Positions 1 to 5,460 of a stretch of 7,975 nt of DNA are shown here, one piece after another. Origin of the DNA: Candidatus Bathyarchaeota archaeon (GTDB lineage: Archaea > Thermoproteota > Bathyarchaeia > TCS64); the NCBI GenBank assembly GCA_030601645.1, contig JAUWBQ010000075.1, positions 1 through 7,975 of the forward strand, given 5' to 3'. The position numbers and the translations under genes were made by a program. How positions within the stretch are numbered: position 1 is the stretch's first letter; each line of letters starts with the position of its first letter. A model generated the notes under the pieces. That model was not told the DNA's origin, did not search any database, and worked only from the letters and a program-made list of their open reading frames with translations.

Positions 1-335
1 CTCCGGAACTGGTCCGGGGGCAGGTCGCTCCGCCTGATGCCGTGGGCCTTCTCCACGGCCACCTCCGTGGGCAGCCCGTGGCAGTCCCAGCCCTGGGGGA
101 AGTGGACGTTGAACCCACGCATTCTCTTGTAGCGGGCCCTCATGTCGAAGTAGGTCCAGTTAAGGACGTTCCCCATGTGGAAGTCCCCGCTAGGGTAGGG
201 GGGCGGCGTGTCTATGCTGTACCGGGGGCGGGATTCGTCCTCCCAGTCATACCTATGGGTGCCCCTCTCCTCCCAGAGCCTCTGCCACTTCTCCTCGTTC
301 TCGATGAAGTCGATCTTCCTCGGTAGTCTGTTCAA
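1..335 (-). CDS. valS: Valyl-tRNA synthetase, N-terminal fragment (partial)
   Basis: Class I aminoacyl-tRNA synthetase that charges tRNA-Val in the cytoplasm. Only the first 111 residues are in the window; archaeal ValRS proteins run to roughly 800-900, so the C-terminal bulk lies off the left edge. Visible landmarks are DTPPPYPSG at residues 42-50, the HIGH-type ATP site as HMGN at 53-56, and [14 protein letters not shown] at about 79-92. The PPPYPSG and [13 protein letters not shown] combination separates ValRS from IleRS, which has a GWDTHGLPVE type. The start is a TTG at 333-335 with GAGGAG 8 nt upstream. The upstream ATG (342-344) is out of frame and reads ATG GTG CGT TGA, so it cannot start the gene. 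A TATA-like GTTATAAG lies at about 408-415 with an expected transcript start near 385. Identity is very secure; the TTG start is likely. Confidence 0.95.
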   Translation of the reverse strand, partial: MNRLPRKIDFIENEEKWQRLWEERGTHRYDWEDESRPRYSIDTPPPYPSGDFHMGNVLNWTYFDMRARYKRMRGFNVHFPQGWDCHGLPTEVAVEKAHGIRRSDLPPDQFR

Positions 336-406
336 CGCACCATCTCCTCGGGTTCGATATGCGGATCGTATCCGTGGCTGCGAACGGGGATAGAGTCGCA
401 GCTCCT

Positions 407-415
407 GCTTATAAC
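407..415 (-). promoter_or_regulatory. TATA-like promoter element of valS
   Basis: On the minus strand the sequence reads GTTATAAGC. A start about 27 bp downstream would fall near 385 and give a leader of about 50 nt that contains the GAGGAG ribosome site. It is the best A/T-rich element in the otherwise GC-rich leader, but it is a short motif and could be fortuitous. Confidence 0.45.
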
Positions 416-464
416 GGTGTCCGCGCCCCCCTGAGGCCCACTGTAAAAGGTTCCGAGGTCTCCT

Positions 465-512
465 TCAGCCCTCCCCCACCGGGGGATTGACAAAGCGATA
501 CCCCATTTTCAT
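465..512 (-). CDS. Possible short leader ORF upstream of valS
   Basis: A tiny frame reads MKMGYRFVNPPVGEG then TGA. GAGGAG (513-518) abuts the first ATG, but the second ATG (504-506) sits 6 nt behind it, a normal archaeal spacing, so the likely peptide is the 13-residue MGYRFVNPPVGEG. A TATA-like AGTTTTTATGG at about 549-558 would start a transcript near 525-530, just ahead of this ribosome site. The peptide has two Val codons (GTC, GTG), and the second lies in a 6-bp GC hairpin (472-486). The position 130 bp before valS invites a leader-peptide idea, but leader attenuation is not established in archaea and 13 codons are too few to prove coding. It may be chance. Confidence 0.25.
   Translation of the reverse strand: MKMGYRFVNPPVGEG
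472..486. other. GC hairpin TCCCCC-ACC-GGGGGA in the valS leader
   Basis: TCCCCC at 472-477 pairs perfectly with GGGGGA at 481-486 across a 3-nt loop, giving five G-C pairs and one A-T pair. It lies inside the last codons of the possible leader ORF. No T-run follows closely on the minus strand (the next bases are GGGCTGAAGG), so it is not an ordinary intrinsic terminator. It could act on ribosome movement or RNA stability, or be unimportant in this GC-rich DNA. Confidence 0.4.
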
Positions 513-582
513 CTCCTCAGAGGTTACAGGATACGCTGAGACTCCGTCCCCATAAAAACTTTGTTGTGCGGCGGGGCTCTAC

Positions 583-1428
583 TCAGGCCTCGATGAACCG
601 GGACAAGTCACCCTTCAAGGTGCCCCTCACCTCTATCCGCTCGCCCAGGACGATCTCCATACCGTCCCTGGAGGCCACAACTGGGATTCCCGTCTCCTCC
701 TCTAGGTATGCCGCCTCCTTCTCAGGATCGGCGTTGAGCATCCTCATCCCAAAATGGGTGAGGACGGCGCATCCCGGCCTGGCTCCCTCGATAATCCTCA
801 GGGCGTCATCCGTGCACAGGTGATACTTCAGCGGGTTGTCCCTGGGCCACATCGCGCAGACAACGAGGAGCCTTACTCCCCGGTATATTTCTCCGATCTC
901 CGGGAAGTATGCCGTGTCGGATGTGTAGCCCACGGTGCCCGCCTCGGGGGCCTCGGCTCTGAACCCAGCTGTCTCTGGGTCTGTGTGGATCGCCTTCACG
1001 GCCTCGAACCGGATCTCTTCCACGTTGAAGGTGTGGCCTGGGCGGAGGGGTTCGATGGTTTCGACAAGGTTCTGGTGGTATGTGGAGATGCTGGAGTCGC
1101 AGTCATCGTTCCCCCGGAGGACGCTGGCGGGGGCTGCGAGGACCCCTCTTTTGTCCCTGGTGCCGTGGGTCATGGCCTCGATGAGGACCTCGGCGTCGGT
1201 GTAGTGGTCGGGATGGCAGTGGGTGACGATAAGGCCGTCGAGCTTTTGGGGGCTGAGGCGGGCCCAGTTGGAGAAGACGACGGCTCCGGGCCCCGGGTCG
1301 ATATGGATGTGGGTGTCCCCGTGGACGAGGCGGATGCCCGCGGTGCGGCGGCGCTGGGTGATCATGGTGAAGCGGCCTCCGCCGGTGCCGAGGAAGTGGA
1401 TGTTCAGGGGATTCAATGCTTCAGCCAC
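583..1428 (-). CDS. Metallo-beta-lactamase-fold hydrolase (RNase Z/PhnP-like superfamily)
   Basis: A predicted cytoplasmic metal-dependent hydrolase of 281 residues, a normal size for single-domain members. The N-terminal strand carries LGTGGGRF (13-20). The signature HxHxDH is THCHPDHYTD, with metal ligands H70, H72, D74 and H75. Further ligand candidates are H148 (AIHTD), D171 (GYTSDTAYF) and H225 (LTHFGMRML), so a two-metal site looks complete. The overall pattern fits the RNase Z/PhnP-like branch, but no RNase Z exosite arm is evident, so the substrate is unknown. The 1428 start is a GTG with no ribosome site. A TATA-like palindrome at 1441-1450 predicts a transcript start near 1418, so a leaderless TTG at 1414-1416 giving MNPLNIHFLGTGGG is an attractive alternative. 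A T-run lies just past the stop (552-556). Confidence 0.85.
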   Translation of the reverse strand: MAEALNPLNIHFLGTGGGRFTMITQRRRTAGIRLVHGDTHIHIDPGPGAVVFSNWARLSPQKLDGLIVTHCHPDHYTDAEVLIEAMTHGTRDKRGVLAAPASVLRGNDDCDSSISTYHQNLVETIEPLRPGHTFNVEEIRFEAVKAIHTDPETAGFRAEAPEAGTVGYTSDTAYFPEIGEIYRGVRLLVVCAMWPRDNPLKYHLCTDDALRIIEGARPGCAVLTHFGMRMLNADPEKEAAYLEEETGIPVVASRDGMEIVLGERIEVRGTLKGDLSRFIEA

Positions 1429-1437
1429 TCTAAAGGA

Positions 1438-1454
1438 GTTAAATATTTAATAGG
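1438..1454. promoter_or_regulatory. Shared bidirectional TATA region for the MBL gene and tRNA-Ile
   Basis: GTTAAATATTTAATAGG contains the palindrome TTAAATATTTAA. Toward the plus strand, TTTAATA (1446-1452) is centred about 30 bp before the tRNA 5' end at 1480. Toward the minus strand, the same A/T block lies about 27 bp before position 1418, near the N terminus of the hydrolase gene. The spacing fits archaeal TBP-dependent promoters in both directions, so the two transcripts probably compete for one TBP site. Confidence 0.6.
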
Positions 1455-1479
1455 GATTTGGTATCAAAAGCTGTGTAGC

Positions 1480-1557
1480 GGGCCCGTGGCTTAGCATGGC
1501 TAAAGCGTCTGACTGATAATCAGAAGATCGTGAGTTCAAATCTCACCGGGCCCACCA
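1480..1557 (+). tRNA. tRNA-Ile (anticodon GAU), 3' CCA encoded
   Basis: A full cloverleaf can be folded by eye. The acceptor stem GGGCCCG (1480-1486) pairs fully with CGGGCCC (1547-1553). The D stem is GCTT/AAGC (1489-1492/1503-1506) with GG in the loop. The anticodon stem is TCTGA/TCAGA (1508-1512/1520-1524) around the loop CTGATAA, placing anticodon GAT at 1515-1517. The variable loop is AGATC, and the T stem GTGAG/CTCAC flanks the loop TTCAAAT. The discriminator is A1554, and CCA (1555-1557) is present in the DNA. There is no intron. GAU reads the Ile codons AUC and AUU. The gene diverges from the MBL gene and converges on the MFS gene, whose stop lies 13 bp away. Confidence 0.96.
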
Positions 1558-1570
1558 ATATAGACTCGTT

Positions 1571-2836
1571 CTACCGTTCGTTCCTGCCCAGCGTGTCCGG
1601 AATCGTCATCAGCAGCGGGATCACGACCAGGACTTCCAACACGATCGGGATTAGCAGGACCTCCCTCATGAAACCGTACTGCCAGAGGACGCCCCCCAGG
1701 ATTGTGGCCGGGATCGTTGCGATGCCTATGAGGCCCTCCACCCCGAACCAGCGGCCCCTCTTCTCCCCCGGGACCATCTCCCAGTGCATGGTGATGAAAG
1801 GGGTGAAGCTCACGCCGCCGGCCCCGCCCCTCATCCCCACGGCCCCCAAGAGGCCGACGAGGACCAGGTATTCGGGGCGCGGTGCCAGGATCATCAGGAT
1901 TGTTCCCAGGTATGTGAGGGGGCGCAGCAGGAAGAAGACCTTCTTCCTCCCTATCCTGTCTGCGAGCCTCCCCGCGGGGATCTGCAGGAGCGTCGACACC
2001 ATCGCTGCCGCGGAGCCCATGACGCCGAGGATGTAGGGGTCGGCGCCCTTCGAGTTCACCATCCACAGGGCTGTGAACGGCATGGCTATGCTCATCCCGA
2101 ACTGCCGGATCAGCCTCAGCACCATCCACCGCTTGAGCCCCTCCTCCCCTTTGAACAGCTCTCTGAAGTCCTGAACCATGCCGGACACTCCCGAGCCCAG
2201 CCTGTCTCCGTCTCGGTCGGCGTGAGCCGGGAGGGGCTGTAGTTTCGAGGCTAGGAAGAGGAAAACGAATGCCGCCAGGAGTATCTGGATAATGTACAGC
2301 GGCCTGATGCCCCGGGCGTTTATCCCCCCGAATTTGGTCACGATTATCGCGGCAGTCATAGGGGCGAAGACGTTCAGTATCCCCCAGACGACGCGCGACA
2401 GGCCCATCACGGTGCCGCTCCGGTCTGACCGTGTGCAGGAGATGAAGATCACGTCCGTGAGGGGGTTGATAATGCGCATGCTGATGCTGCTCAGGATGAT
2501 GGCTGGTATCAGGATCCACCAGCCCCCAGCCAGGGCGTAGATGGACGCGGACAGGATGGAGCAGGCCAAACCCAGGAGAATGACCATCTTCACGCCGTAT
2601 CTCTCCACGGTCCAGCCCAGGGGAACCGAGACGATCGAGGTTATAGCGGCGCCGATGCTGTTCAGCGCCCCTATCTCGACGTATCCAGCCCCCAGGCCCT
2701 CGGCGTAGAGCTGGTTGTACTGGCTAGCTAGGCTCTGACTCCAGTTCTGTATCCCGGAACCAGCGATGGTGACTTTTATTCTCCTATCCAACCCTTTGAA
2801 GAACTCTCGAAAATTCTCTAGCAATTTTTTATTCAA
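1571..2836 (-). CDS. Major facilitator superfamily (MFS) transporter
   Basis: An inner-membrane secondary transporter of 421 residues, the usual size for 12-helix MFS carriers. Hydrophobic segments are spread across two halves separated by a polar loop at about 198-235. The second half has a clean MFS motif A between TM8 and TM9, GRLADRIGRKKVF at 289-301. The matching site in the first half, GWTVERYGVKMV at 74-85, is degenerate. The substrate cannot be told from sequence. The start is a TTG at 2834-2836 with GAGGAG 6 nt upstream (2843-2848); another TTG occurs at codon 5. It lies 78 bp downstream of the racemase-like gene on the same strand, so the two may be co-transcribed, although a TATA-like element (2861-2870) could give it its own promoter. 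The gene ends 13 bp from the convergent tRNA. Confidence 0.88.
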   Translation of the reverse strand: MNKKLLENFREFFKGLDRRIKVTIAGSGIQNWSQSLASQYNQLYAEGLGAGYVEIGALNSIGAAITSIVSVPLGWTVERYGVKMVILLGLACSILSASIYALAGGWWILIPAIILSSISMRIINPLTDVIFISCTRSDRSGTVMGLSRVVWGILNVFAPMTAAIIVTKFGGINARGIRPLYIIQILLAAFVFLFLASKLQPLPAHADRDGDRLGSGVSGMVQDFRELFKGEEGLKRWMVLRLIRQFGMSIAMPFTALWMVNSKGADPYILGVMGSAAAMVSTLLQIPAGRLADRIGRKKVFFLLRPLTYLGTILMILAPRPEYLVLVGLLGAVGMRGGAGGVSFTPFITMHWEMVPGEKRGRWFGVEGLIGIATIPATILGGVLWQYGFMREVLLIPIVLEVLVVIPLLMTIPDTLGRNER

Positions 2837-2860
2837 CCCGTCTCCTCGTGGTTAACCCCT

Positions 2861-2870
2861 TAATTTTTAG
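2861..2870 (-). promoter_or_regulatory. TATA-like element before the MFS gene
   Basis: The minus strand reads CTAAAAATTA, followed at once by AGGGGTTA. A start 27 bp downstream would be near 2838, almost on the TTG codon, which would leave the GAGGAG ribosome site outside the transcript. Either the start is nearer or the gene is read from upstream through the racemase gene, so use of this element is uncertain. Confidence 0.4.
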
Positions 2871-2914
2871 TCGCATACGCTGCTCCGGAATAGACATGCG
2901 GCTTCACACGCTCA

Positions 2915-3640
2915 CTAGTTTGAGAATCTTACATCCTTCGGGGGATTGGGAAAGCTCCTCTTGCTGTGCGAGAGCCCCATATCCACGATCAGCTCCGACA
3001 GGCGGATCACCGCCTGCCCCGGATGTATGACCAACACCCCCGGATGAGACTCGGCGAGCTCCCTGGCCAGAGGGACGGCTTGGTCGTTGAGACCCATGCA
3101 GCCGAAGCATATGGCGTCCGCGCCTCCCTCCTCGATGGAGGCGACGGCCGTCTCTCGAACGCGTTCGAAGCTCTCGGGTTTGCCCAGCTCGAGGACCGGG
3201 AGTCCGACTGAGTATATCACCGCACAGCGCCCCTTGAGGCCGAGGTCTCGAACCTGTCGTTTGGCTATCCCGATCACATGGGGGAGCTGGACGAGCAGGC
3301 TGAACTTATCGGCCAGAGCCGACGCAACGTACATCGACGCCATGCCGGGGCCGAGGACGGGTATCGAGACCAGCTCCCGGGCCGCCGCCAGGGAAGGGTC
3401 GTGGCCCCCCCAGATCACCACCGCGTCTGCGCCCTCACGCTCGCTCATGACCACCCGTTTGAGGATTCCCGGTGCGGCCATCTCCATCTCTGCGAAGGAC
3501 TCCACCGAGGACGGAGCGTTCTCCGTGAGCACGAGTCGGACCCGGGTCCCCGGGGATGCCAAGGAGCTGAGCGACGCCCGTCTGCGCTCGAGGGCCTCAT
3601 CGTCGAGCCCGGAGATCAGCATGACCACGTCAATCCGCAT
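2915..3640 (-). CDS. Asp/Glu/hydantoin racemase-family protein
   Basis: A 241-residue cytoplasmic protein of the cofactor-independent amino acid/hydantoin racemase superfamily. Members use two cysteines on opposite faces of a C-alpha to move a proton. The second-Cys motif is intact as FGCMGL (C181). The first motif, normally like CFxDPGLxAARE, is WGGHDPSLAAARE at 77-89, so Gly78 replaces the first Cys. A one-Cys protein may not racemise in the usual way; lyase, decarboxylase or isomerase activity, as known for other members, is possible. The ATG start (3638-3640) has a good ribosome site, GGAGGT at about 3649-3654. It diverges from the Ldh2-type gene and is followed by the MFS gene, which suggests a small-acid uptake and metabolism cluster. 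The family call is firm; the reaction is unknown. Confidence 0.82.
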   Translation of the reverse strand: MRIDVVMLISGLDDEALERRRASLSSLASPGTRVRLVLTENAPSSVESFAEMEMAAPGILKRVVMSEREGADAVVIWGGHDPSLAAARELVSIPVLGPGMASMYVASALADKFSLLVQLPHVIGIAKRQVRDLGLKGRCAVIYSVGLPVLELGKPESFERVRETAVASIEEGGADAICFGCMGLNDQAVPLARELAESHPGVLVIHPGQAVIRLSELIVDMGLSHSKRSFPNPPKDVRFSN

Positions 3641-3717
3641 TGATCTACCTCCATCGTATGTGGTACGCCCCCTTCTGAAGAAATGGGTTTCGCCTCAACT
3701 GCTGGCGCGCGAACGTT

Positions 3718-3733
3718 GAGGATCGTGAACCTC
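3718..3733. promoter_or_regulatory. Imperfect palindrome next to the Ldh2-gene TATA box
   Basis: GAGGATCGTGAACCTC has GAGG/CCTC outer arms with partial inner pairing. It ends 2 bp before the TATA-like run at 3736-3744, where a BRE or operator would sit. It could be a repressor or activator site for the divergent racemase/Ldh2 pair. No second copy was seen. Confidence 0.3.
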
Positions 3734-3735
3734 GT

Positions 3736-3744
3736 TTTATATAT
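3736..3744 (+). promoter_or_regulatory. TATA box of the Ldh2-type gene
   Basis: TTTATATAT is the strongest TATA-like sequence in the window. It predicts a transcript start near 3767, which gives a very short leader of about 11 nt before the TTG at 3778. GGAG (3766-3769) lies right at this predicted start. Confidence 0.65.
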
Positions 3745-3777
3745 CTAACAAAACATGAGAGATGCGGAGATCTAGAC

Positions 3778-4881
3778 TTGGTAATCGTCACTGACGTGAT
3801 GCTCAGGGAGCTTGGGACGGAGACGCTCAAGGCGGCTGGCACCCCGACAGAAGAGGCCTTTTGGGTGGCTGACTGCCTCGTCATGTCCAACCTCAAGGGG
3901 GTCGACTCCCACGGCGTCCGGCTGATACCCGGATACGTGAAGGCCATCCAAGACGGCTTCCTCAAGCCCGGCGCCAGCCTCGAACTCTTAGAGGAGAAGG
4001 CCGCCACGGCCTACTTCGACGGGGGATGGGGCTACGGCTACACCATGGCTCGGGATGCCATGGAGAAGACCATGGAGAAGGCAAAGGAGGCAGGCGTCGC
4101 CTTCTCGGGCATCCGTAACGTCCACCACATCGGCCGAGTGGGGAAGTGGGCGGAGATGGCCCTGGACGATGATATGATCGGCATCGCAAGCCAACCCGGA
4201 GGCGTCTACATAGCCCCCTGGGGCGGCCTGGACAGGAAGCTCCCCATAGCCCCCATAGCCTTCGCCGTCCCCGCGGGGAGGTATAAGCCTATTGTCGTCG
4301 ACATGTCCCTGGGCCCCATCGCCGGGGGACGGACGGCTATCCTCGCATTGAGGGGAAGGAAGGTGCCCCTCGGCTGGTACATCGACGACGAGGGGCGGCC
4401 CACAGACGACCCCCGGGTCTTCAACGGCGGCGAGGGGGCCCAGCTCCCCCTGGGACAGGAGGGCCTGGGCTACAAGGGGATGGCCCTCTCCATGATGATC
4501 AACGTCTTGGCGGGGCCGCTGCTGGGTCACGTGGTCACCCAGGCCCACGCCTTCAGGCGGTGCGGCGTCTTCCTCGGGGCGATGAACATCGAGGCCTTCA
4601 CCCCCCTCGAGACCTTCAGGGAGGGGATGGACGCCCTCATCGATGACATAAAGTCCTCGAGGCTGGCCGAGGGCTTCGAGGAGATCATGGTGCCGGGGGA
4701 GCCGGAGTGGAGGGAGATGGAGAGGAGGCTGAGGGAGGGCATCTTCTTGGACGACCCCATCTACAGGAGGATCCTGGATGCTGCGGAGGGGGTCGGCGTC
4801 GACACCGTGAAGTACAAGGGAAAACCGGGGAAGGCCGAGATCACCCACCCTTCATATACGTTGAAGGACCGTTACCTGTAG
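3778..4881 (+). CDS. Ldh2-family oxidoreductase (malate/L-lactate/ureidoglycolate dehydrogenase type)
   Basis: A 367-residue protein of the Ldh2/YlbC/YiaK family, NAD(P)-dependent dehydrogenases of 2-hydroxy or related acids unrelated to Rossmann-fold lactate dehydrogenases. Matching motifs are VDSHGVR (42-48, with the probable catalytic H45), NVHHIGRVG (114-122), APWGG (146-150), GWYIDDEGRPTDDP (199-212), GYKGMALSMM (231-240) and the C-terminal IMVPGEPE. Length is normal. Two sites differ from the family: the usual GTNP is PIAP (156-159), and the usual DxATSxxAxGK is DMSLGPIAGGR (175-185). Both belong to the cofactor region, so cofactor or activity may differ. Translation starts at TTG 3778, with GGAG about 8 nt before it; nearby ATGs at 3755 and 3762 hit stops in other frames. 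It is divergent from the racemase-like gene. Confidence 0.85.
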   Translation: MVIVTDVMLRELGTETLKAAGTPTEEAFWVADCLVMSNLKGVDSHGVRLIPGYVKAIQDGFLKPGASLELLEEKAATAYFDGGWGYGYTMARDAMEKTMEKAKEAGVAFSGIRNVHHIGRVGKWAEMALDDDMIGIASQPGGVYIAPWGGLDRKLPIAPIAFAVPAGRYKPIVVDMSLGPIAGGRTAILALRGRKVPLGWYIDDEGRPTDDPRVFNGGEGAQLPLGQEGLGYKGMALSMMINVLAGPLLGHVVTQAHAFRRCGVFLGAMNIEAFTPLETFREGMDALIDDIKSSRLAEGFEEIMVPGEPEWREMERRLREGIFLDDPIYRRILDAAEGVGVDTVKYKGKPGKAEITHPSYTLKDRYL

Positions 4882-4930
4882 CCCAGGTTTATCAGAAAAG
4901 TAAGATCCTTTCCATTATAGCTGAAGTGCG

Positions 4931-4947
4931 AGGCGTGGATGACGCCT
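4931..4947. terminator. Small hairpin between the Ldh2 gene and the zinc-ribbon frame
   Basis: AGGCGT (4931-4936) and ACGCCT (4942-4947) form a 6-bp stem with a 5-nt loop. It lies 2 nt past the stop of the minus-strand zinc-ribbon frame and about 50 nt past the Ldh2 stop. No strong T-run adjoins it on either strand, and archaeal termination relies mainly on T-runs, so the role is uncertain. Confidence 0.3.
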
Positions 4948-4949
4948 TG

Positions 4950-5108
4950 TCAGCCAGCGTGCATGCGTGCGATGATCCGTTCCAGGAGGTTCTTCCCCTT
5001 ATGTTTCTGGTCAGAACCGCAGTGTGGACATTCATCGGTCTCTCTCGGGAACTGGTGTCCGCATCGCCAGCAAGGTCGCCAAGCTGGTTCTTCTTTATCC
5101 GTGTTCCC
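4950..5108 (-). pseudogene. Small zinc-ribbon protein frame without a normal start codon
   Basis: A 52-codon minus-strand open frame ends at TGA (4950-4952). It encodes a clear zinc ribbon: RPCWRCGHQF then ECPHCGSDQ, so C13-x2-C16 and C27-x2-C30 with ten residues between. A basic tail (KHKGKNLLERIIARMHAG) follows, with no other domain. Such short proteins are frequent in archaea and usually bind nucleic acid or protein partners. The frame opens after an in-frame TGA (5109-5111) and has no ATG, GTG or TTG ahead of the cysteines. A GTG at 5110-5112 in another frame reads GTG AGG GAA CAC GGA and then a stop; skipping one T would join it to the ribbon. So it may be a decayed gene, a sequencing error, or a gene using an unusual start. 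The motif is convincing; its status is open. Confidence 0.5.
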
Positions 5109-5345
5109 TCACTGGGAAGGGGTGTCCGTGGAACCGAGGTGTTACTCGAAACTTGTAAGGGGTTAGAATTCCAAGTATCAGACGCCCCACAGACGTTATT
5201 CCCCCTTAACGGTAAATTTTCCTTAACATCCTTATCTTTTTGTGTCAGGAGACGGGTCCCACACACAAATAAGACGTTATTTTTGTTTATATTTCAATAT
5301 ACACTAAAGAATAACCCCTTTTAGTACATTGGACGGTGTTGTTGG

Positions 5346-5352
5346 TTTAATA
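5346..5352 (+). promoter_or_regulatory. TATA-like element within a TGGT...ACCA repeat
   Basis: TTTAATA is flanked by the short inverted arms TGGT (5343-5346) and ACCA (5353-5356), overlapping by one base on the left. It predicts a plus-strand transcript start near 5376, ahead of GTGGAGG and the small ORF at 5401. It may also be chance in an A/T-rich patch. Confidence 0.35.
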
Positions 5353-5400
5353 CCATATCCCGACGCTCTCGTTGGGGCGCGTGGAGGAAAATTATTCGAC

Positions 5401-5460
5401 ATGGAAGCAGAACTAGCAGCCGTATTCAGGGTTCTGGAGTTACTCTCATCCCGACGGTGA
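5401..5460 (+). CDS. Possible 19-residue ORF, hypothetical
   Basis: The frame reads MEAELAAVFRVLELLSSRR then TGA. It has a TATA-like element (5346-5352), a GGAGG ribosome-like site (5382-5386) about 14 nt before the ATG, and an amphipathic helix-like sequence. Its last 15 bases overlap the 3' end of the convergent DUF62 gene. It resembles no family I can name; it could be a microprotein, the stub of a truncated gene, or chance. The ribosome-site spacing is longer than ideal. Confidence 0.22.
   Translation: MEAELAAVFRVLELLSSRR

Larger units (their letters stand above)
4882..5445. other. 564-bp intergenic region
   Basis: This is the longest stretch without an ordinary gene. From left to right it holds the 4931-4947 hairpin, the minus-strand zinc-ribbon frame (4950-5108), an A/T-rich stretch at about 5205-5355 with T-runs in both orientations, a TATA-like TTTAATA at 5346-5352 inside TGGT...ACCA, and the start of a possible 19-codon ORF (5401). 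Longer frames here (for example minus 4892-5266 and plus 4939-5166) have no recognisable features and overlap the zinc ribbon antisense or out of frame, so I do not call them. Confidence 0.6.

Noticed and set aside
1..335. Isoleucyl-tRNA synthetase instead of valyl
   Set aside because: The DTPPPYPSG and [13 protein letters not shown] motifs are of the ValRS type; IleRS would show a GWDTHGLPVE type.
342..344. ATG as the start of valyl-tRNA synthetase
   Set aside because: Out of frame; it reads ATG GTG CGT TGA and stops. The in-frame TTG at 333-335 is used instead.
465..516. Possible archaeal C/D-box small RNA (GAGATGA ... CTGA, minus strand)
   Set aside because: The C box has a mismatch and there is no internal D' or C' box.
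754..1494. 246-codon plus-strand frame opposite the MBL gene
   Set aside because: Antisense to a gene with a complete metal-binding motif set, and it runs into the tRNA.
1536..2519. 327-codon minus-strand frame overlapping the MFS gene
   Set aside because: Charged, Pro/His-rich and out of frame with a clear 12-helix transporter; it also covers part of the tRNA.
3988..4848. Long minus-strand frame opposite the Ldh2-type gene
   Set aside because: Pro/Gly/Asp/Leu-rich antisense shadow typical of GC-rich DNA; the plus strand carries clear family motifs.
4939..5166. 75-codon plus-strand frame rich in Cys
   Set aside because: Its Cys and Trp content is produced by reading antisense to the zinc-ribbon codons.
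4892..5266. 124-codon minus-strand frame over the intergenic gap
   Set aside because: No recognisable motif or hydrophobic pattern, and the true coding signal in its 3' half is the zinc ribbon in another frame.
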